Below are positions 52,132 through 62,275 of a DNA stretch of 64,000 bases, one piece after another (within the stretch, counting starts at the first letter, position 1; each line of letters opens with the position of its first letter). The notes under the pieces were generated by a model that searched no databases, had not been told where the DNA came from, and saw only the letters and a list, made by a program, of their open reading frames with translations. Source of the DNA: Bacteroidales bacterium (GTDB lineage: Bacteria; Bacteroidota; Bacteroidia; Bacteroidales; UBA932). Position numbers and translations under genes: made by a program. The stretch lies in contig JAFRZX010000054.1 in NCBI GenBank assembly GCA_017442315.1, positions 1 to 64,000 on the forward strand, given 5' to 3'.

Positions 52132-52184
52132 CAACAAAGATATGAAAATAAGTTTTGAAAGTTTGAACTTCTGAAATGTCCCGA

Positions 52185-52330
52185 CTTCGCTCGACAAGAC
52201 AAAATGCTGATGCTCGAATTGAGAAAATACGCGCTTCGACATTACGGGGAACTTCCGGCAGAAAAATACCCGAATAGCTATCGGACAGCCACGAACCGTC
52301 TGAAAGCTGGTGCGGGCAGTTTGCCCTGAA
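52185..52330. repeat. GC-richer intergenic patch, possible dispersed repeat
   Basis: Between two divergent promoters lies a patch of higher GC content than the flanking spacer. On the minus strand it stays open and reads LVERSRDISEV, a phrase I recall from many spuriously translated intergenic repeats. It also holds a small hairpin GGGCA-GTT-TGCCC (52314-52326). It is not an expressed part of the lipoprotein. Confidence 0.4.
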
Positions 52331-52350
52331 GCAAAAAATATCTATCTTTG
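52320..52350 (+). promoter_or_regulatory. Promoter of the CoA-transferase gene
   Basis: TTTG (52320-52323), 19 bp, TATCTTTG (52343-52350). Transcription would start near 52357, 13 nt before ATG 52370. Confidence 0.75.
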
Positions 52351-52369
52351 GCGAGGTAATCACAATAAT

Positions 52370-53680
52370 ATGCGCAAAGAGATACATTTCGTTTCGGCGG
52401 AAGAAGCCGTAAAGGTCGTAAAATCTGGCGACCACATCCACTTAAGCAGTGTGGCAAGCGCCCCACAGATACTTATACAGGCACTCTGCAGAAGAGGAGA
52501 TGCCGGAGAATTGAAAGACGTGCGCATTCATCATCTCCACACAGAAGGTCCTGCTCCATACACAGACCAGAAGTATGACGGAATATTCTTTCACCAGGCT
52601 TTTTTCGTAGGTGCAAATGTCCGCAAGGGAGTCCAGACAGGATATGCAGACTATATTCCTGTGTTTCTGAGCGAGACACAGAAGTTGTACCGTTGCGGAG
52701 CATTGCGTTGCGATGTCGCCATGATACAGGTATGTCCTCCAGACAAGCATGGCTATGTTTCATTAGGGACATCCGTAGATGCCACCCTCGCAGCCATCGA
52801 ATGCGCGAAGACCGTGATAGCGGTGGTCAATCCCAATGTCCCACGTGCCTGGGGACAGGCGATGATTCCTATGGATCTGATCGACATATTCGTGGAGAGT
52901 AATGAACCACTTGAACCTGCGCATTTCAGCGAACCGGATGAAGTTGAAATAGCAATCGGAAAGCATTGTGCAGCACTGATTGACGACGGAGCATGTCTGC
53001 AGATGGGTATCGGAGCCATTCCCAATGCTGTCCTGGCACAGCTCGGAGGCCACAAGAACTTGGGAGTTCACACTGAGATGTTTGCTGATGGTGTGCTGGA
53101 GCTGGTAGAGAAAGGTGTGATAAACGGTTCCAATAAGGTTACAGACAAGGGTAAACTGGTCTCCACGTTCCTGATGGGGTCTCAAAAGGTATACGATTTT
53201 ATCGATGATAATCCTATGGTAGCGATGATGGATGTCGGCTACACCAACGATCCATATGTCATTTCCAGAAACCCTAAGATGACGGCTATCAATTCCGCTG
53301 TTCAGATCGACCTCACCGGACAGGTATGTGCGGATTCAATAGGGACACGATTCTATTCTGGAGTGGGCGGTCAAGTTGATTTCGTATATGGAGCATCTCT
53401 TGCGCCACATGGAAAGGCTATCATAGCCATGCCTTCAACAACAAACAAGGGAGGAAGCAAGATAGCTCCGACAATAATAGAAGGCGGCGGAGTAGTTACG
53501 ACAAGACCGCATGTGCATTATGTCGTGACAGAATATGGAGCAGTGGATCTCTACGGACGTTCGATGCAGGAGCGTGCAAAGCTTCTGATAAGCATCGCCC
53601 ATCCAGACCATCGCGAAGAGCTTGACAGAGCAGCTTTCGAGCGCTTTGGTCCTCACTATCATTCATTCGGAAATGTTTAA
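52370..53680 (+). CDS. Acetyl-CoA hydrolase/transferase family protein
   Basis: 436 aa class I CoA-transferase of the Cat2/acetyl-CoA:acid CoA-transferase group. GIGAIPNAVLAQLGG is the CoA-binding glycine block; the catalytic Glu is expected in GVHTEMFADGVLEL near residue 240; GGQVDFVYGASLAPHGKAII and VHYVVTEYGAVDLYGRSMQE are the C-terminal blocks. It could make acetate, propionate or butyrate from the CoA thioester, or 4-hydroxybutyryl-CoA; the sequence does not decide. ATG 52370 is chosen because the promoter ends 20 bp upstream, which excludes the longer frame from 52310. Confidence 0.92.
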   Translation: MRKEIHFVSAEEAVKVVKSGDHIHLSSVASAPQILIQALCRRGDAGELKDVRIHHLHTEGPAPYTDQKYDGIFFHQAFFVGANVRKGVQTGYADYIPVFLSETQKLYRCGALRCDVAMIQVCPPDKHGYVSLGTSVDATLAAIECAKTVIAVVNPNVPRAWGQAMIPMDLIDIFVESNEPLEPAHFSEPDEVEIAIGKHCAALIDDGACLQMGIGAIPNAVLAQLGGHKNLGVHTEMFADGVLELVEKGVINGSNKVTDKGKLVSTFLMGSQKVYDFIDDNPMVAMMDVGYTNDPYVISRNPKMTAINSAVQIDLTGQVCADSIGTRFYSGVGGQVDFVYGASLAPHGKAIIAMPSTTNKGGSKIAPTIIEGGGVVTTRPHVHYVVTEYGAVDLYGRSMQERAKLLISIAHPDHREELDRAAFERFGPHYHSFGNV

Positions 53681-53684
53681 AAAT

Positions 53685-53718
53685 GTACGTGGTGGAAATT
53701 ATGTGTTCCACCACGTAC
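53685..53718. repeat. REP-like palindrome 1
   Basis: GTACGTGGTGGAA (53685-53697), 8 bp, and its perfect complement TTCCACCACGTAC (53706-53718). It follows the stop of the CoA-transferase by 4 bp and may end its transcript, but has no T run. It matches the imperfect palindrome at 53760-53789 in arm sequence and 10-bp core spacing, next to a RAYT gene. Confidence 0.75.
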
Positions 53719-53759
53719 TATAAATACACGTCTCATAGCACATATTGACATTTCGGTGC

Positions 53760-53789
53760 ACGAGGTGGAACGCAAATCATCCACTACGT
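53760..53789. repeat. REP-like palindrome 2
   Basis: ACGAGGTGGA (53760-53769), 10 bp, TCCACTACGT (53780-53789), two mismatches. It holds the stop codon of the RAYT gene. The core ACGNNGTGGA-N10-TCCAC is shared with palindrome 1, in the same orientation and with the same spacer. Confidence 0.6.
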
Positions 53790-54701
53790 ACCAAGTATTT
53801 TTTTAATGACATCCTTAGGAAGGCCGAGAACGCGGCTCAACTGAGGAACAGAAGACTTGTAATTGAAGAAAAGGGACTTGACCATTCGGCACTTTTCCGC
53901 ACTGCTGAGGCCGGACATAGGCCTGCCTGAGAAATACAGGGCTGCAAGTCTATCTGCTTCAGCAACAATGTCAAGATCACTGCTCCGGATCACTGGTCTG
54001 ACAGTAAGTTCGTATTCCATCTGGGAATCACGACAGATTCCAAGTGCAAGCAGGAATACTTTGCCAGACTTTCTGAAAAGATGTTCGATTATATCAACCA
54101 TGACAAATGATTCAGGAATAATGCAGCCTGACCTATCTACCAAAAACGGACAGCCGGCTAGTTCTCTGTCAGTCCTCAGATACAAACGCATCTCTCTGGA
54201 ATTCAAATCCGACACCTTTTTCCAAACATCACCGTACTTACGTGAAGAGAAATAACATCCATACGATGACCACGGATATTCATCAACACGTGCGCAGATT
54301 CCAGCACTTACAGGATTACGGAGAACATATGCCACACAATTCTGTAAATATTTCACGTCATGTATCAAGGTAACTCCATTCCTGACATATTTCATCACCT
54401 TTGCCAATGTATACTTTCTCTGAAAATACATTGCATATGATTTCTTGAACAGAGCAATGAACGAATCGACATTATCCCGATGCACCGCCATTACAATAAA
54501 ATGGAAATGGTTCGACATGATGCAGTAGGACGCAATACTGACATCTGTTCTCCATGAGCACAAAGCGAGGTAGTTAAGAGCAACCGAATAATCACTTTCA
54601 TCCTTCATCAAAGTCTGACAGTCATTGCCATCTGTACACACGTGATAGAAGTTCCCATCATATAAATCCTTCAACTCCATAACTTCTCCAATTAATTGCA
54701 C
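53784..54701 (-). CDS. REP-associated tyrosine transposase (RAYT, Y1_Tnp family)
   Basis: 305 aa single-strand DNA transposase/nuclease of the HUH superfamily. The HUH motif appears as IMSNHFHFIVMAV near residue 65 and the catalytic Tyr in KYLQNCVAYVLRNPVSAG near residue 122. The C-terminal half includes a helix-turn-helix-like tail (VPQLSRVLGLPKDVIKKIL). RAYTs are normally vertically inherited domesticated genes linked to REP palindromes, and two such palindromes sit at the 3' end here. No IS end or target duplication is seen. The start may be ATG 54701 or ATG 54680 (MELKDLYDGNFYHV). Confidence 0.88.
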   Translation of the reverse strand: MQLIGEVMELKDLYDGNFYHVCTDGNDCQTLMKDESDYSVALNYLALCSWRTDVSIASYCIMSNHFHFIVMAVHRDNVDSFIALFKKSYAMYFQRKYTLAKVMKYVRNGVTLIHDVKYLQNCVAYVLRNPVSAGICARVDEYPWSSYGCYFSSRKYGDVWKKVSDLNSREMRLYLRTDRELAGCPFLVDRSGCIIPESFVMVDIIEHLFRKSGKVFLLALGICRDSQMEYELTVRPVIRSSDLDIVAEADRLAALYFSGRPMSGLSSAEKCRMVKSLFFNYKSSVPQLSRVLGLPKDVIKKILGT

Positions 54702-54891
54702 GAAATTATGAAAGTTCCGGCCAAAAGACTTAATTTGAAATGAAGATGATGCTGATTTTTCTTTTTTTTATAGAATTTGACTGAATTTTATCATTTGAAT
54801 TTCAACACATACATGTTTCAGGAAAGAATTGCTGACTGTTTGAAAAGCCAGCAAATATCATCTGATCGAAGAAAGACTGGAAACCTATGCC

Positions 54892-54983
54892 AGACAGAAC
54901 AGCAGACCGACAGCAGATCAACAACAGACAGAACAGCAGACCGACAGCAAATCAACAACAGACGAACAGCAGACCGACAGCAG
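54892..54983. repeat. 34-bp tandem repeat, 2.7 copies
   Basis: Copies at 54892-54925, 54926-54959 (one mismatch) and 54960-54983 (partial, one base lost). Unit begins AGACAGAACAGCAGACCGA. The unit length is not a multiple of three and no gene covers it, so any coding reading (Thr/Asp/Arg/Gln-rich) is spurious. It lies in the spacer between the RAYT and mltG genes. Confidence 0.88.
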
Positions 54984-54996
54984 AAGCAAAGCCATT

Positions 54997-55018
54997 TGTT
55001 TTGCAGAGATGCAAAACA
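54997..55018. other. 9-bp stem with GAGA tetraloop
   Basis: TGTTTTGCA (54997-55005), GAGA, TGCAAAACA (55010-55018): perfect stem closed by a GNRA-type loop. No T run follows on the plus strand. It lies 68 bp from the mltG stop. The rest of 54702-55085 shows an A/T-rich leader and no gene. Confidence 0.5.
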
Positions 55019-55085
55019 GAAGAAGCAAGTTTACTACCAAAAAGGGTTATGAAACTTTTTCAAACTGTTCTTAATCTGAATTGAT

Positions 55086-56126
55086 CTATTCCTGCGCCCT
55101 GCGGCGGGCTGTGAGTTCACGCTGAAAGATACGGGCATTCTTGAGATGCTCGCCATATGTCACAGCAAAGCGGTGAGTTCCATCAAAGTCCGGACTTGCA
55201 CAGAAATACAGATATCCGTGTTCATCCGGATCAAGCACAGCATCCAGACACGCCTTTGGAGGAACATTTATGGGAGCCGGAGGAAGTCCGGCATATTTAT
55301 ACGTATTATAAGGAGAGTCAACTGCAAGATGCTTCTTCAGCACTCTGTCCAGTTCGTAATTGAAACAGAATGCGACAGTAGGATCTGCCTGAAGTTTCAT
55401 ACCCTTACGGTAACGGTTAAGATATACTCCGGCTATCTTAGGATACTCAAATGACTTGAGAGTCTCACCACTGACAATGGAAGCTACTACGGAAACCTGC
55501 ATAGGGTCAAGTCCCTGGACCTTGGCTTTTCCCTTACGTTCTTCATTCCAGAACAGATCATACTCCTTCTTGAAACGGTCAAAGATTTCACTTACAGATG
55601 AAGTCCAATAGATCTGATACGTATCAGGCAGAAACAAAGCAAACACATTCTCAGGAGTGAATCCATAAGCCGCAAGAAATTCCGCTGAATCAAGTGCAGC
55701 ATTTATCGAAGCTGAATCAGCCATCATCTGGGCTGATATCTTCCGGGCTATCTGTCCTTTTGTTCTTATCGTTCCCGACAAAGTCAGATTCTGAGGAGTC
55801 TGCCATCCGAAATTCAGCATCCGGGCCACATATATACTGGTGAAGGAAGGCTCTATCACGTACCTTCCCGGCTTCATCTTCCTACCGACCTCCTCTTTAC
55901 GGAAAACACGCTCAATACTTCTAGAGCGCAGAACACCGGCTCCTTTCGATAACGAATCCATAACCTGCTCCACATTCATATCCGGACGGATATACAGAAC
56001 ATACTTCTGCGAAAAGTTCGGTTTTCTGTTATCACTGTAATAACGCCCACAAACAAAACCGGCAATTCCCGACAATATCGTCAGGAATGTGATCATACCA
56101 ATCCCTATCTTCAATCTCACCGTCAT
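55086..56126 (-). CDS. mltG: Endolytic murein transglycosylase MltG (YceG-like)
   Basis: 346 aa inner-membrane enzyme that cuts nascent glycan strands and sets their length. One N-terminal membrane helix (IGIGMITFLTILSGIAGFVC) is followed by the YceG domain: VSVVASIVSGETLKSFEYPK has the conserved Glu, then AGVYLNRYRKGMKLQADPTV and SPYNTYKYAGLPPAPI. The catalytic block reads SGET where E. coli has EKET, so the second Glu position is kept. The start overlaps the end of the LysM gene (ATGA). Confidence 0.92.
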   Translation of the reverse strand: MTVRLKIGIGMITFLTILSGIAGFVCGRYYSDNRKPNFSQKYVLYIRPDMNVEQVMDSLSKGAGVLRSRSIERVFRKEEVGRKMKPGRYVIEPSFTSIYVARMLNFGWQTPQNLTLSGTIRTKGQIARKISAQMMADSASINAALDSAEFLAAYGFTPENVFALFLPDTYQIYWTSSVSEIFDRFKKEYDLFWNEERKGKAKVQGLDPMQVSVVASIVSGETLKSFEYPKIAGVYLNRYRKGMKLQADPTVAFCFNYELDRVLKKHLAVDSPYNTYKYAGLPPAPINVPPKACLDAVLDPDEHGYLYFCASPDFDGTHRFAVTYGEHLKNARIFQRELTARRRAQE

Positions 56127-57091
56127 TTCCTTAATCTTATTATCTGGCCTTCCTCTGGCTCATAACCATATTCAAATCCGTTCAGTGCATAGAGTCTGTC
56201 AAGTCTCACGGCAAACCTCTGCGCTATCTCCCTCAGACTTTCACCGTCTTCTACCACATGCTTGTCAAGTCCCTTGGCAGCCTGTTTCTTTTTAGGCTGA
56301 AGATAAACTACAGTACCAGGAAGCAGTACGGTATCCTGATCCATATCATTGTACTTCAGAATCTCACGGAGAAAAAGATTATTGGAAGCCGCGATGGATT
56401 CATATGTCTCTCCCTCCATTGCATAGACAAAAGGTACACCGTTCTGTGAATACATCTGCCTGGACAGACTGAAACTGAACTCTTCCTTTTTCTTTCCGGA
56501 AAGCGGCTGGACCTGCTGAATCTGAGCCGGAGACTGAGGAATCTGGACATGTTGGTCTGCAGAAGGATGCTTCATTACATCAAATTCGTACAGACGATAC
56601 TCCTCTATAAGCGTGATAAGCTTGCGAGCATACGAGGGATCTGTAGCATATCCTGCTGACTTGAGACCATGAGCCCATGACTCGTAATCAGTTATCTCAT
56701 AATCAAACAGAAAGGAATACCGGCTCCTGTAACGCAGGAAATCCGAATGATCCTCAAAGGACTGCCTGGGATCGTCATACACACGGAAACATTCTCCCCT
56801 ACGGTCATCATCATGATACATCCTCTTCCCATTCCACCCTGAATGACATTTTATACCAAAATGATTATTACCCTTGACCGCCAGGTCGGAAAGTCCATAT
56901 CCGGACTCCAACAATCCTTGCGCAAGAGTGATGCTCGCCGGAATACCGCTGCGGTACATCTCAGACACGGCAAGATCCGAATACCTTTCTATATATTTAA
57001 TCTGGGGAGTCTTACCTTCTTTGGAAGACAGGTCGAAAGACATTACGGAAATGGCTACAGCCATAATCATAAGATATCTCATATATTTCAT
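56123..57091 (-). CDS. Glucosaminidase (GH73) with two LysM domains
   Basis: 322 aa exported peptidoglycan hydrolase. Signal segment MKYMRYLMIMAVAISVMSFD; glucosaminidase domain residues about 35-165 with SGIPASITLAQGLLESGYGL (catalytic Glu), KGNNHFGIKCHSGW and YATDPSYARKLITLIEEY; then two LysM domains, the second being VVEDGESLREIAQRFAV to the end. It lies directly upstream of mltG with a 4-nt overlap, so two cell-wall lytic enzymes share one operon. Confidence 0.92.
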   Translation of the reverse strand: MKYMRYLMIMAVAISVMSFDLSSKEGKTPQIKYIERYSDLAVSEMYRSGIPASITLAQGLLESGYGLSDLAVKGNNHFGIKCHSGWNGKRMYHDDDRRGECFRVYDDPRQSFEDHSDFLRYRSRYSFLFDYEITDYESWAHGLKSAGYATDPSYARKLITLIEEYRLYEFDVMKHPSADQHVQIPQSPAQIQQVQPLSGKKKEEFSFSLSRQMYSQNGVPFVYAMEGETYESIAASNNLFLREILKYNDMDQDTVLLPGTVVYLQPKKKQAAKGLDKHVVEDGESLREIAQRFAVRLDRLYALNGFEYGYEPEEGQIIRLRK

Positions 57092-57198
57092 TATGGAAAG
57101 AATTATTCAAACATGCGAATATACAAATTTTCAGACAGTGCCCCTGAAACAGCTTGAATTTTTATCTTCAAAAACATCAGGATGTATTTTGTAAAAAT

Positions 57199-58143
57199 TC
57201 AACCATTTTTCAACAGAGGAAGTTCAAAAACATCCATATCATGAGCCAGCTGCGCTTCCGGAAAAACTGCCCTTAACTCATCAAGAAAGAAGTCCACCGA
57301 GGGGAAACGTGAAGAATAATGCCCTACAATCAACTTCCCTACTCCAGCTTCTTGCGCCGTCCTTGCAGCCTGCAGAGTAGTAGAATGGAAAGTCCTGGCA
57401 GCCATATCTTCCATACCGGCAGGAAAGGTTGCTTCATGGTATAAAAGCGACACACCTCTGATCCATCCGACAAGTTCAGGGAACGGTGCAGTGTCGCTGC
57501 AATATGCGTAGCTGCGAGGCTCGTATGGACGATATGCGGCATCAGCATTCAATATGACATGAGAATGCCCGGAACGGTCATCCTCTCGTATCACATCCTC
57601 TCCTCTTTTCAAAGCACCGATCTCTGCAAGGGTAAGTTCATACTGTCTTATCGCATCTTTACGGACATTCAGTTGAGGTATCTTTTCCCTGATAATGAAT
57701 CCGTATGTATCCACACGATGATTCAACGGAAAAGCCAGAAGCTCGACGGTACGGTTCTCATAGACTATCTGAGGCTCTTTCATTCTCAGAGGCACAAAAT
57801 TGATTTCAAACAAAAAACCTTCACCGAACCTGGTTAAGAAATGCTCAAGCACCTCACGCACAGGTTCTGGAGCATAAATATTCAGAACAGAAGTCCTTCC
57901 AAGCATTCCCATAGTGGACAAAAGACCGAAAAGGCCGAAAACATGATCTCCATGAATATGAGAAATGCAGATATGTTCCAATTTCAGAAAAGACAATCCG
58001 GCTTTACGCATCTGAACCTGAGCACCCTCGCCACAATCAATCATAAACAAACGCCCACGTACATTCAGTACCTGGGCGCTTGGATATCTTTCTGTCGTGG
58101 GCAGGGCCGAAGCCGTGCCCAAAACATTAAGAGTGAAATTCAT
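57199..58143 (-). CDS. rnz: Ribonuclease Z
   Basis: 314 aa metallo-beta-lactamase-fold enzyme that cleaves tRNA 3' trailers. The zinc motif is SHIHGDHVFGLFG near residue 62; FMIDCGEGAQVQMRKAG and GVSLLYHEATFPAGMED are family blocks, and VGKLIVGHYSSRF holds the C-terminal His. It lies 5 bp after rpsA on the same strand. Confidence 0.95.
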   Translation of the reverse strand: MNFTLNVLGTASALPTTERYPSAQVLNVRGRLFMIDCGEGAQVQMRKAGLSFLKLEHICISHIHGDHVFGLFGLLSTMGMLGRTSVLNIYAPEPVREVLEHFLTRFGEGFLFEINFVPLRMKEPQIVYENRTVELLAFPLNHRVDTYGFIIREKIPQLNVRKDAIRQYELTLAEIGALKRGEDVIREDDRSGHSHVILNADAAYRPYEPRSYAYCSDTAPFPELVGWIRGVSLLYHEATFPAGMEDMAARTFHSTTLQAARTAQEAGVGKLIVGHYSSRFPSVDFFLDELRAVFPEAQLAHDMDVFELPLLKNG

Positions 58144-58148
58144 GTGAA

Positions 58149-59993
58149 TTATTTGTTCTCAAGCTGGCTCTTAAGAGCTGCGAGTGCATCGATATCACCA
58201 AGAGTAGTCTTCTCTACACTTGAGTTGATCTTCTTCACTGCCTTCTTAGTGCTGTCAGCCTCAGCAGCAGCCTTCTGAGCTCTCTCCTCTACTGCTGCAG
58301 CATAAGTCTTGGCATGTGAAAGGGTAACCTTCTTAGCGCTGCGCTTAAGTTCTGTAACCTTGAAAGCAAGAGTCTCACCAGCTACAGGCATAGAGCCGTC
58401 TTCCTTAGCAAGTTCACGATTGAAGCAGAATGCATCAACATCACCTTCAAGCTCAACTACAGCACCCTTATCATTTACAGAAGCCACCTTAGCCTCAACT
58501 ACAGTACCTACAGCATACTTAGCCTCTACCTCATCCCATGGGTTAGGAAGAAGCTGTTTGTGGCCAAGTGAAAGCTTGTGATTCTCTTCATCAAAATCAA
58601 GGATGACAACCTCGATGGTATCACCAGCTGCTACAAGCTCTGACGGATGCTTGATCTTGTTCCATGAAAGGTCGCTGATGTGTACAAGACCCTCGATACC
58701 TTCCTCAAGCTCAGCGAATACGCCGAAGTTTGTGATATTGCGTACAGTTGCTGTGTGCTTTGAACCTACTGCATACTTCTCGCGGATGTTCTCCCAAGGA
58801 TTTACAACGAGCTGCTTCAGACCAAGTGACATCTTCTTCTCCTCACGGTCCAGAGTAAGGATCTGTGCCTCAACCTCATCACCTGCCTTAAGGAAGTCAG
58901 AAGCGATGCGGAGTCTTGGAGACCATGACATCTCTGATACGTGGATAAGACCTTCTACACCTGGCTCGATCTCAACGAATGCGCCATAGTCTGCGATGAG
59001 GACAACCTTACCCTTGACCTTGTCACCAACCTTGAGGTTTGCATCAAGTGCATCCCATGGGTGAACAGTAAGCTGCTTCAGACCAAGAGCGATACGCTTC
59101 TTGGACTCATCGAAGTCAAGGATAACGACATTGATCTTCTGGTCGAGGGTAACAACCTCCTCAGGATGGTTGATACGGCCCCATGAAAGGTCTGTAATGT
59201 GGATGAGACCGTCAACACCACCAAGGTCAACGAATACGCCGTAGCCAGTGATGTTCTTGACAGTACACTCAAGTACCTGACCCTTCTCAAGCTTGCCGAT
59301 GATTTCGCTCTTCTGCTGCTCAAGCTCAGCCTCGATGAGAGCCTTGTGAGATACGACTACATTACGGAACTCATGATTGATCTTGACGATCTTGAAGTCC
59401 ATAGTAGTGTCAACATACTGATCGTAGTCGCGGATAGGCTTTATGTCGATCTGTGAACCAGGGAGGAACGCCTCGATTCCGAATACGTCTACGATCATAC
59501 CGCCCTTTGTGCGTGTCTTCACGTAACCCTTTACGATCTCGTCTGCTGCGAATGCTGCATTTACCATATCCCAAGAACGGAGCTGACGTGCCTTCTTGTG
59601 AGAAAGGATAAGCTGACCTTTCTTGTCCTCAGTATTCTCAACGAACACCTCAACCTTATCACCTACAGCGAGGTCCTGGTTGTAACGGAACTCAGGAGCC
59701 ATGATGACACCTTCGCTCTTGTAACCGATGTTAACGATAACCTCTCTCTTGCTGATGGCTGTAACAACGCCTTCAACAACTTCACCCTCAACTACCTTTG
59801 AAAGTGTCTGGTTGTACTGCTCGGCGATAGCCTCAACCGAACCGCCGTAAACATCATCGTTCTCGAATGCATCCCAATCGAACTCCTCTGGAGCGACAGA
59901 TGCGTTAAGAACGCTCTTCTTGGTTTCTTCTACTGCTGGAGCTGCCTCAACTACCTCTGGAGCAACCTCAACAACTGTCTTGTTTTCTTCCAT
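58149..59993 (-). CDS. rpsA: 30S ribosomal protein S1
   Basis: 614 aa. About six S1 RNA-binding repeats are seen: EGVVTAISKREVIVNIGYKS, VKGYVKTRTKGGMIVDVFGI, TVKNITGYGVFVDLGGVDGL, KVVLIADYGAFVEIEPGVEG, TVRNITNFGVFAELEEGIEG and AKVASVNDKGAVVELEGDVD. It brings mRNA to the ribosome. Biased codon usage points to high expression. It has a promoter at 60092-60122 and a leader of about 90 nt, and is followed by rnz. Confidence 0.95.
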   Translation of the reverse strand: MEENKTVVEVAPEVVEAAPAVEETKKSVLNASVAPEEFDWDAFENDDVYGGSVEAIAEQYNQTLSKVVEGEVVEGVVTAISKREVIVNIGYKSEGVIMAPEFRYNQDLAVGDKVEVFVENTEDKKGQLILSHKKARQLRSWDMVNAAFAADEIVKGYVKTRTKGGMIVDVFGIEAFLPGSQIDIKPIRDYDQYVDTTMDFKIVKINHEFRNVVVSHKALIEAELEQQKSEIIGKLEKGQVLECTVKNITGYGVFVDLGGVDGLIHITDLSWGRINHPEEVVTLDQKINVVILDFDESKKRIALGLKQLTVHPWDALDANLKVGDKVKGKVVLIADYGAFVEIEPGVEGLIHVSEMSWSPRLRIASDFLKAGDEVEAQILTLDREEKKMSLGLKQLVVNPWENIREKYAVGSKHTATVRNITNFGVFAELEEGIEGLVHISDLSWNKIKHPSELVAAGDTIEVVILDFDEENHKLSLGHKQLLPNPWDEVEAKYAVGTVVEAKVASVNDKGAVVELEGDVDAFCFNRELAKEDGSMPVAGETLAFKVTELKRSAKKVTLSHAKTYAAAVEERAQKAAAEADSTKKAVKKINSSVEKTTLGDIDALAALKSQLENK

Positions 59994-60066
59994 GATTAAA
60001 TTTAAAAAACAAACTAGTGGGTTAAACTTTATTTATTATGCCTTGCCTCAACGAGTTACAATAAAA

Positions 60067-60094
60067 TTGCACGCCTCGGCGAAAAAGCGTGCAA
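60067..60094 (-). terminator. Terminator hairpin of groL
   Basis: Minus-strand TTGCACGC (60094-60087) pairs with GCGTGCAA (60074-60067) and is followed by TTTTAT. It overlaps the -7 box of the rpsA promoter, so transcripts starting there lack its left arm and are not stopped. Confidence 0.75.
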
Positions 60095-60122
60095 AATTAT
60101 AGATAATTTTCGGAAATTCAAA
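60092..60122 (-). promoter_or_regulatory. Promoter of rpsA
   Basis: Minus-strand TTTG (60122-60119), 19 bp, TAATTTTG (60099-60092), full consensus. Transcription would start near 60085, giving a leader of about 90 nt before ATG 59993, long enough for feedback control. Confidence 0.7.
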
Positions 60123-60154
60123 GGGTTTGGGAAGAATTCCTTCAACACTGTGTC

Positions 60155-61798
<1,644 letters not shown>

Positions 61799-61870
61799 TT
61801 ATATGATGTCCAGCTTTTCCAGCATGACATGACAACAGAGCCAGTCAGTCCGGCAAGGACGAAGATCCCG

Positions 61871-62137
61871 TTATAATATTGCCAGAATGTCAGACTGTTT
61901 CATGATTAGATAATCCTTTCCGTCTACAGAAACCTCTGTTCCTGCATATTTGCCGTAGATAACCACATCTCCGACCTTTACTTCCATAGGTTCATCCTTC
62001 TTTCCAGGACCAGCGGCAACCACCGTACCCTGCTGAGGTTTCTCCTTTGCTGTGTCAGGGATGAAAAGTCCTGATGCTGTCTGGGTCTCCGCCGCTTTCG
62101 GCTCGACCACTACTCTGTCTGCTAATGGCTTGATCAT
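61871..62137 (-). CDS. groS: Co-chaperonin GroES
   Basis: 88 aa, slightly shorter than E. coli GroES and normal for the phylum. It caps the GroEL ring. [20 protein letters not shown] holds the strand before the mobile loop, and [20 protein letters not shown] is the usual C-terminal part. It is first in the groS-groL operon; inverted repeats of a TGNCA half-site lie upstream (62191-62257). Confidence 0.97.
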   Translation of the reverse strand: MIKPLADRVVVEPKAAETQTASGLFIPDTAKEKPQQGTVVAAGPGKKDEPMEVKVGDVVIYGKYAGTEVSVDGKDYLIMKQSDILAIL

Positions 62138-62190
62138 TTTATCTTTATTTAATTGTTATTGTAAATCTTGGAACTGTCCTTGAAGCCCCT

Positions 62191-62203
62191 GGCATCATGA
62201 CAG
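62191..62203. promoter_or_regulatory. Inverted TGNCA half-sites upstream of groS
   Basis: TGGCAT-C-ATGACA: half-sites of the same kind as in the palindrome at 62225-62257, 54 bp before the groS start. Confidence 0.35.
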
Positions 62204-62224
62204 CCGGCCTCCCTAGGGCAAAAC

Positions 62225-62257
62225 AAATGCCAGTCCGTCAGGACTGACATTTTGTCA
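62225..62257. promoter_or_regulatory. Composite inverted repeat upstream of groS
   Basis: AAATGCCAGTC-N6-GACTGACATTT (62225-62252) pairs with one mismatch, and its right side also forms TGACA TTT TGTCA (62245-62257). The second palindrome recurs upstream of the metallopeptidase at 14791. No CIRCE element (TTAGCACTC-N9-GAGTGCTAA) is present. Confidence 0.55.
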
Positions 62258-62275
62258 CATTCAACATCACCGCAC

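Noticed and set aside
52100-52441. Long N-terminal extension of the FISUMP lipoprotein frame
   Set aside because: The signal peptide and lipobox start at 52099 and the -7 element at 52124-52131 lies inside the extension; the extension is antisense to the start of the CoA-transferase gene.
53784-54701. Complete IS200/IS605 element
   Set aside because: The protein is a RAYT-type, longer than TnpA; there is no TnpB, no subterminal IS hairpin pair on both sides and no target site.
54892-54983. CRISPR-like array
   Set aside because: Copies are directly abutting with no spacers, only 2.7 units are present, and no cas gene is in the window.
54777-55084. Gln/Thr/Asp/Arg-rich open frames
   Set aside because: They are translations of the 34-bp tandem repeat, whose length is not a multiple of three, so more than one frame looks open.
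62138-62275. CIRCE/HrcA operator before groS
   Set aside because: The sequence TTAGCACTC-N9-GAGTGCTAA is absent; the inverted repeats here use TGNCA half-sites.
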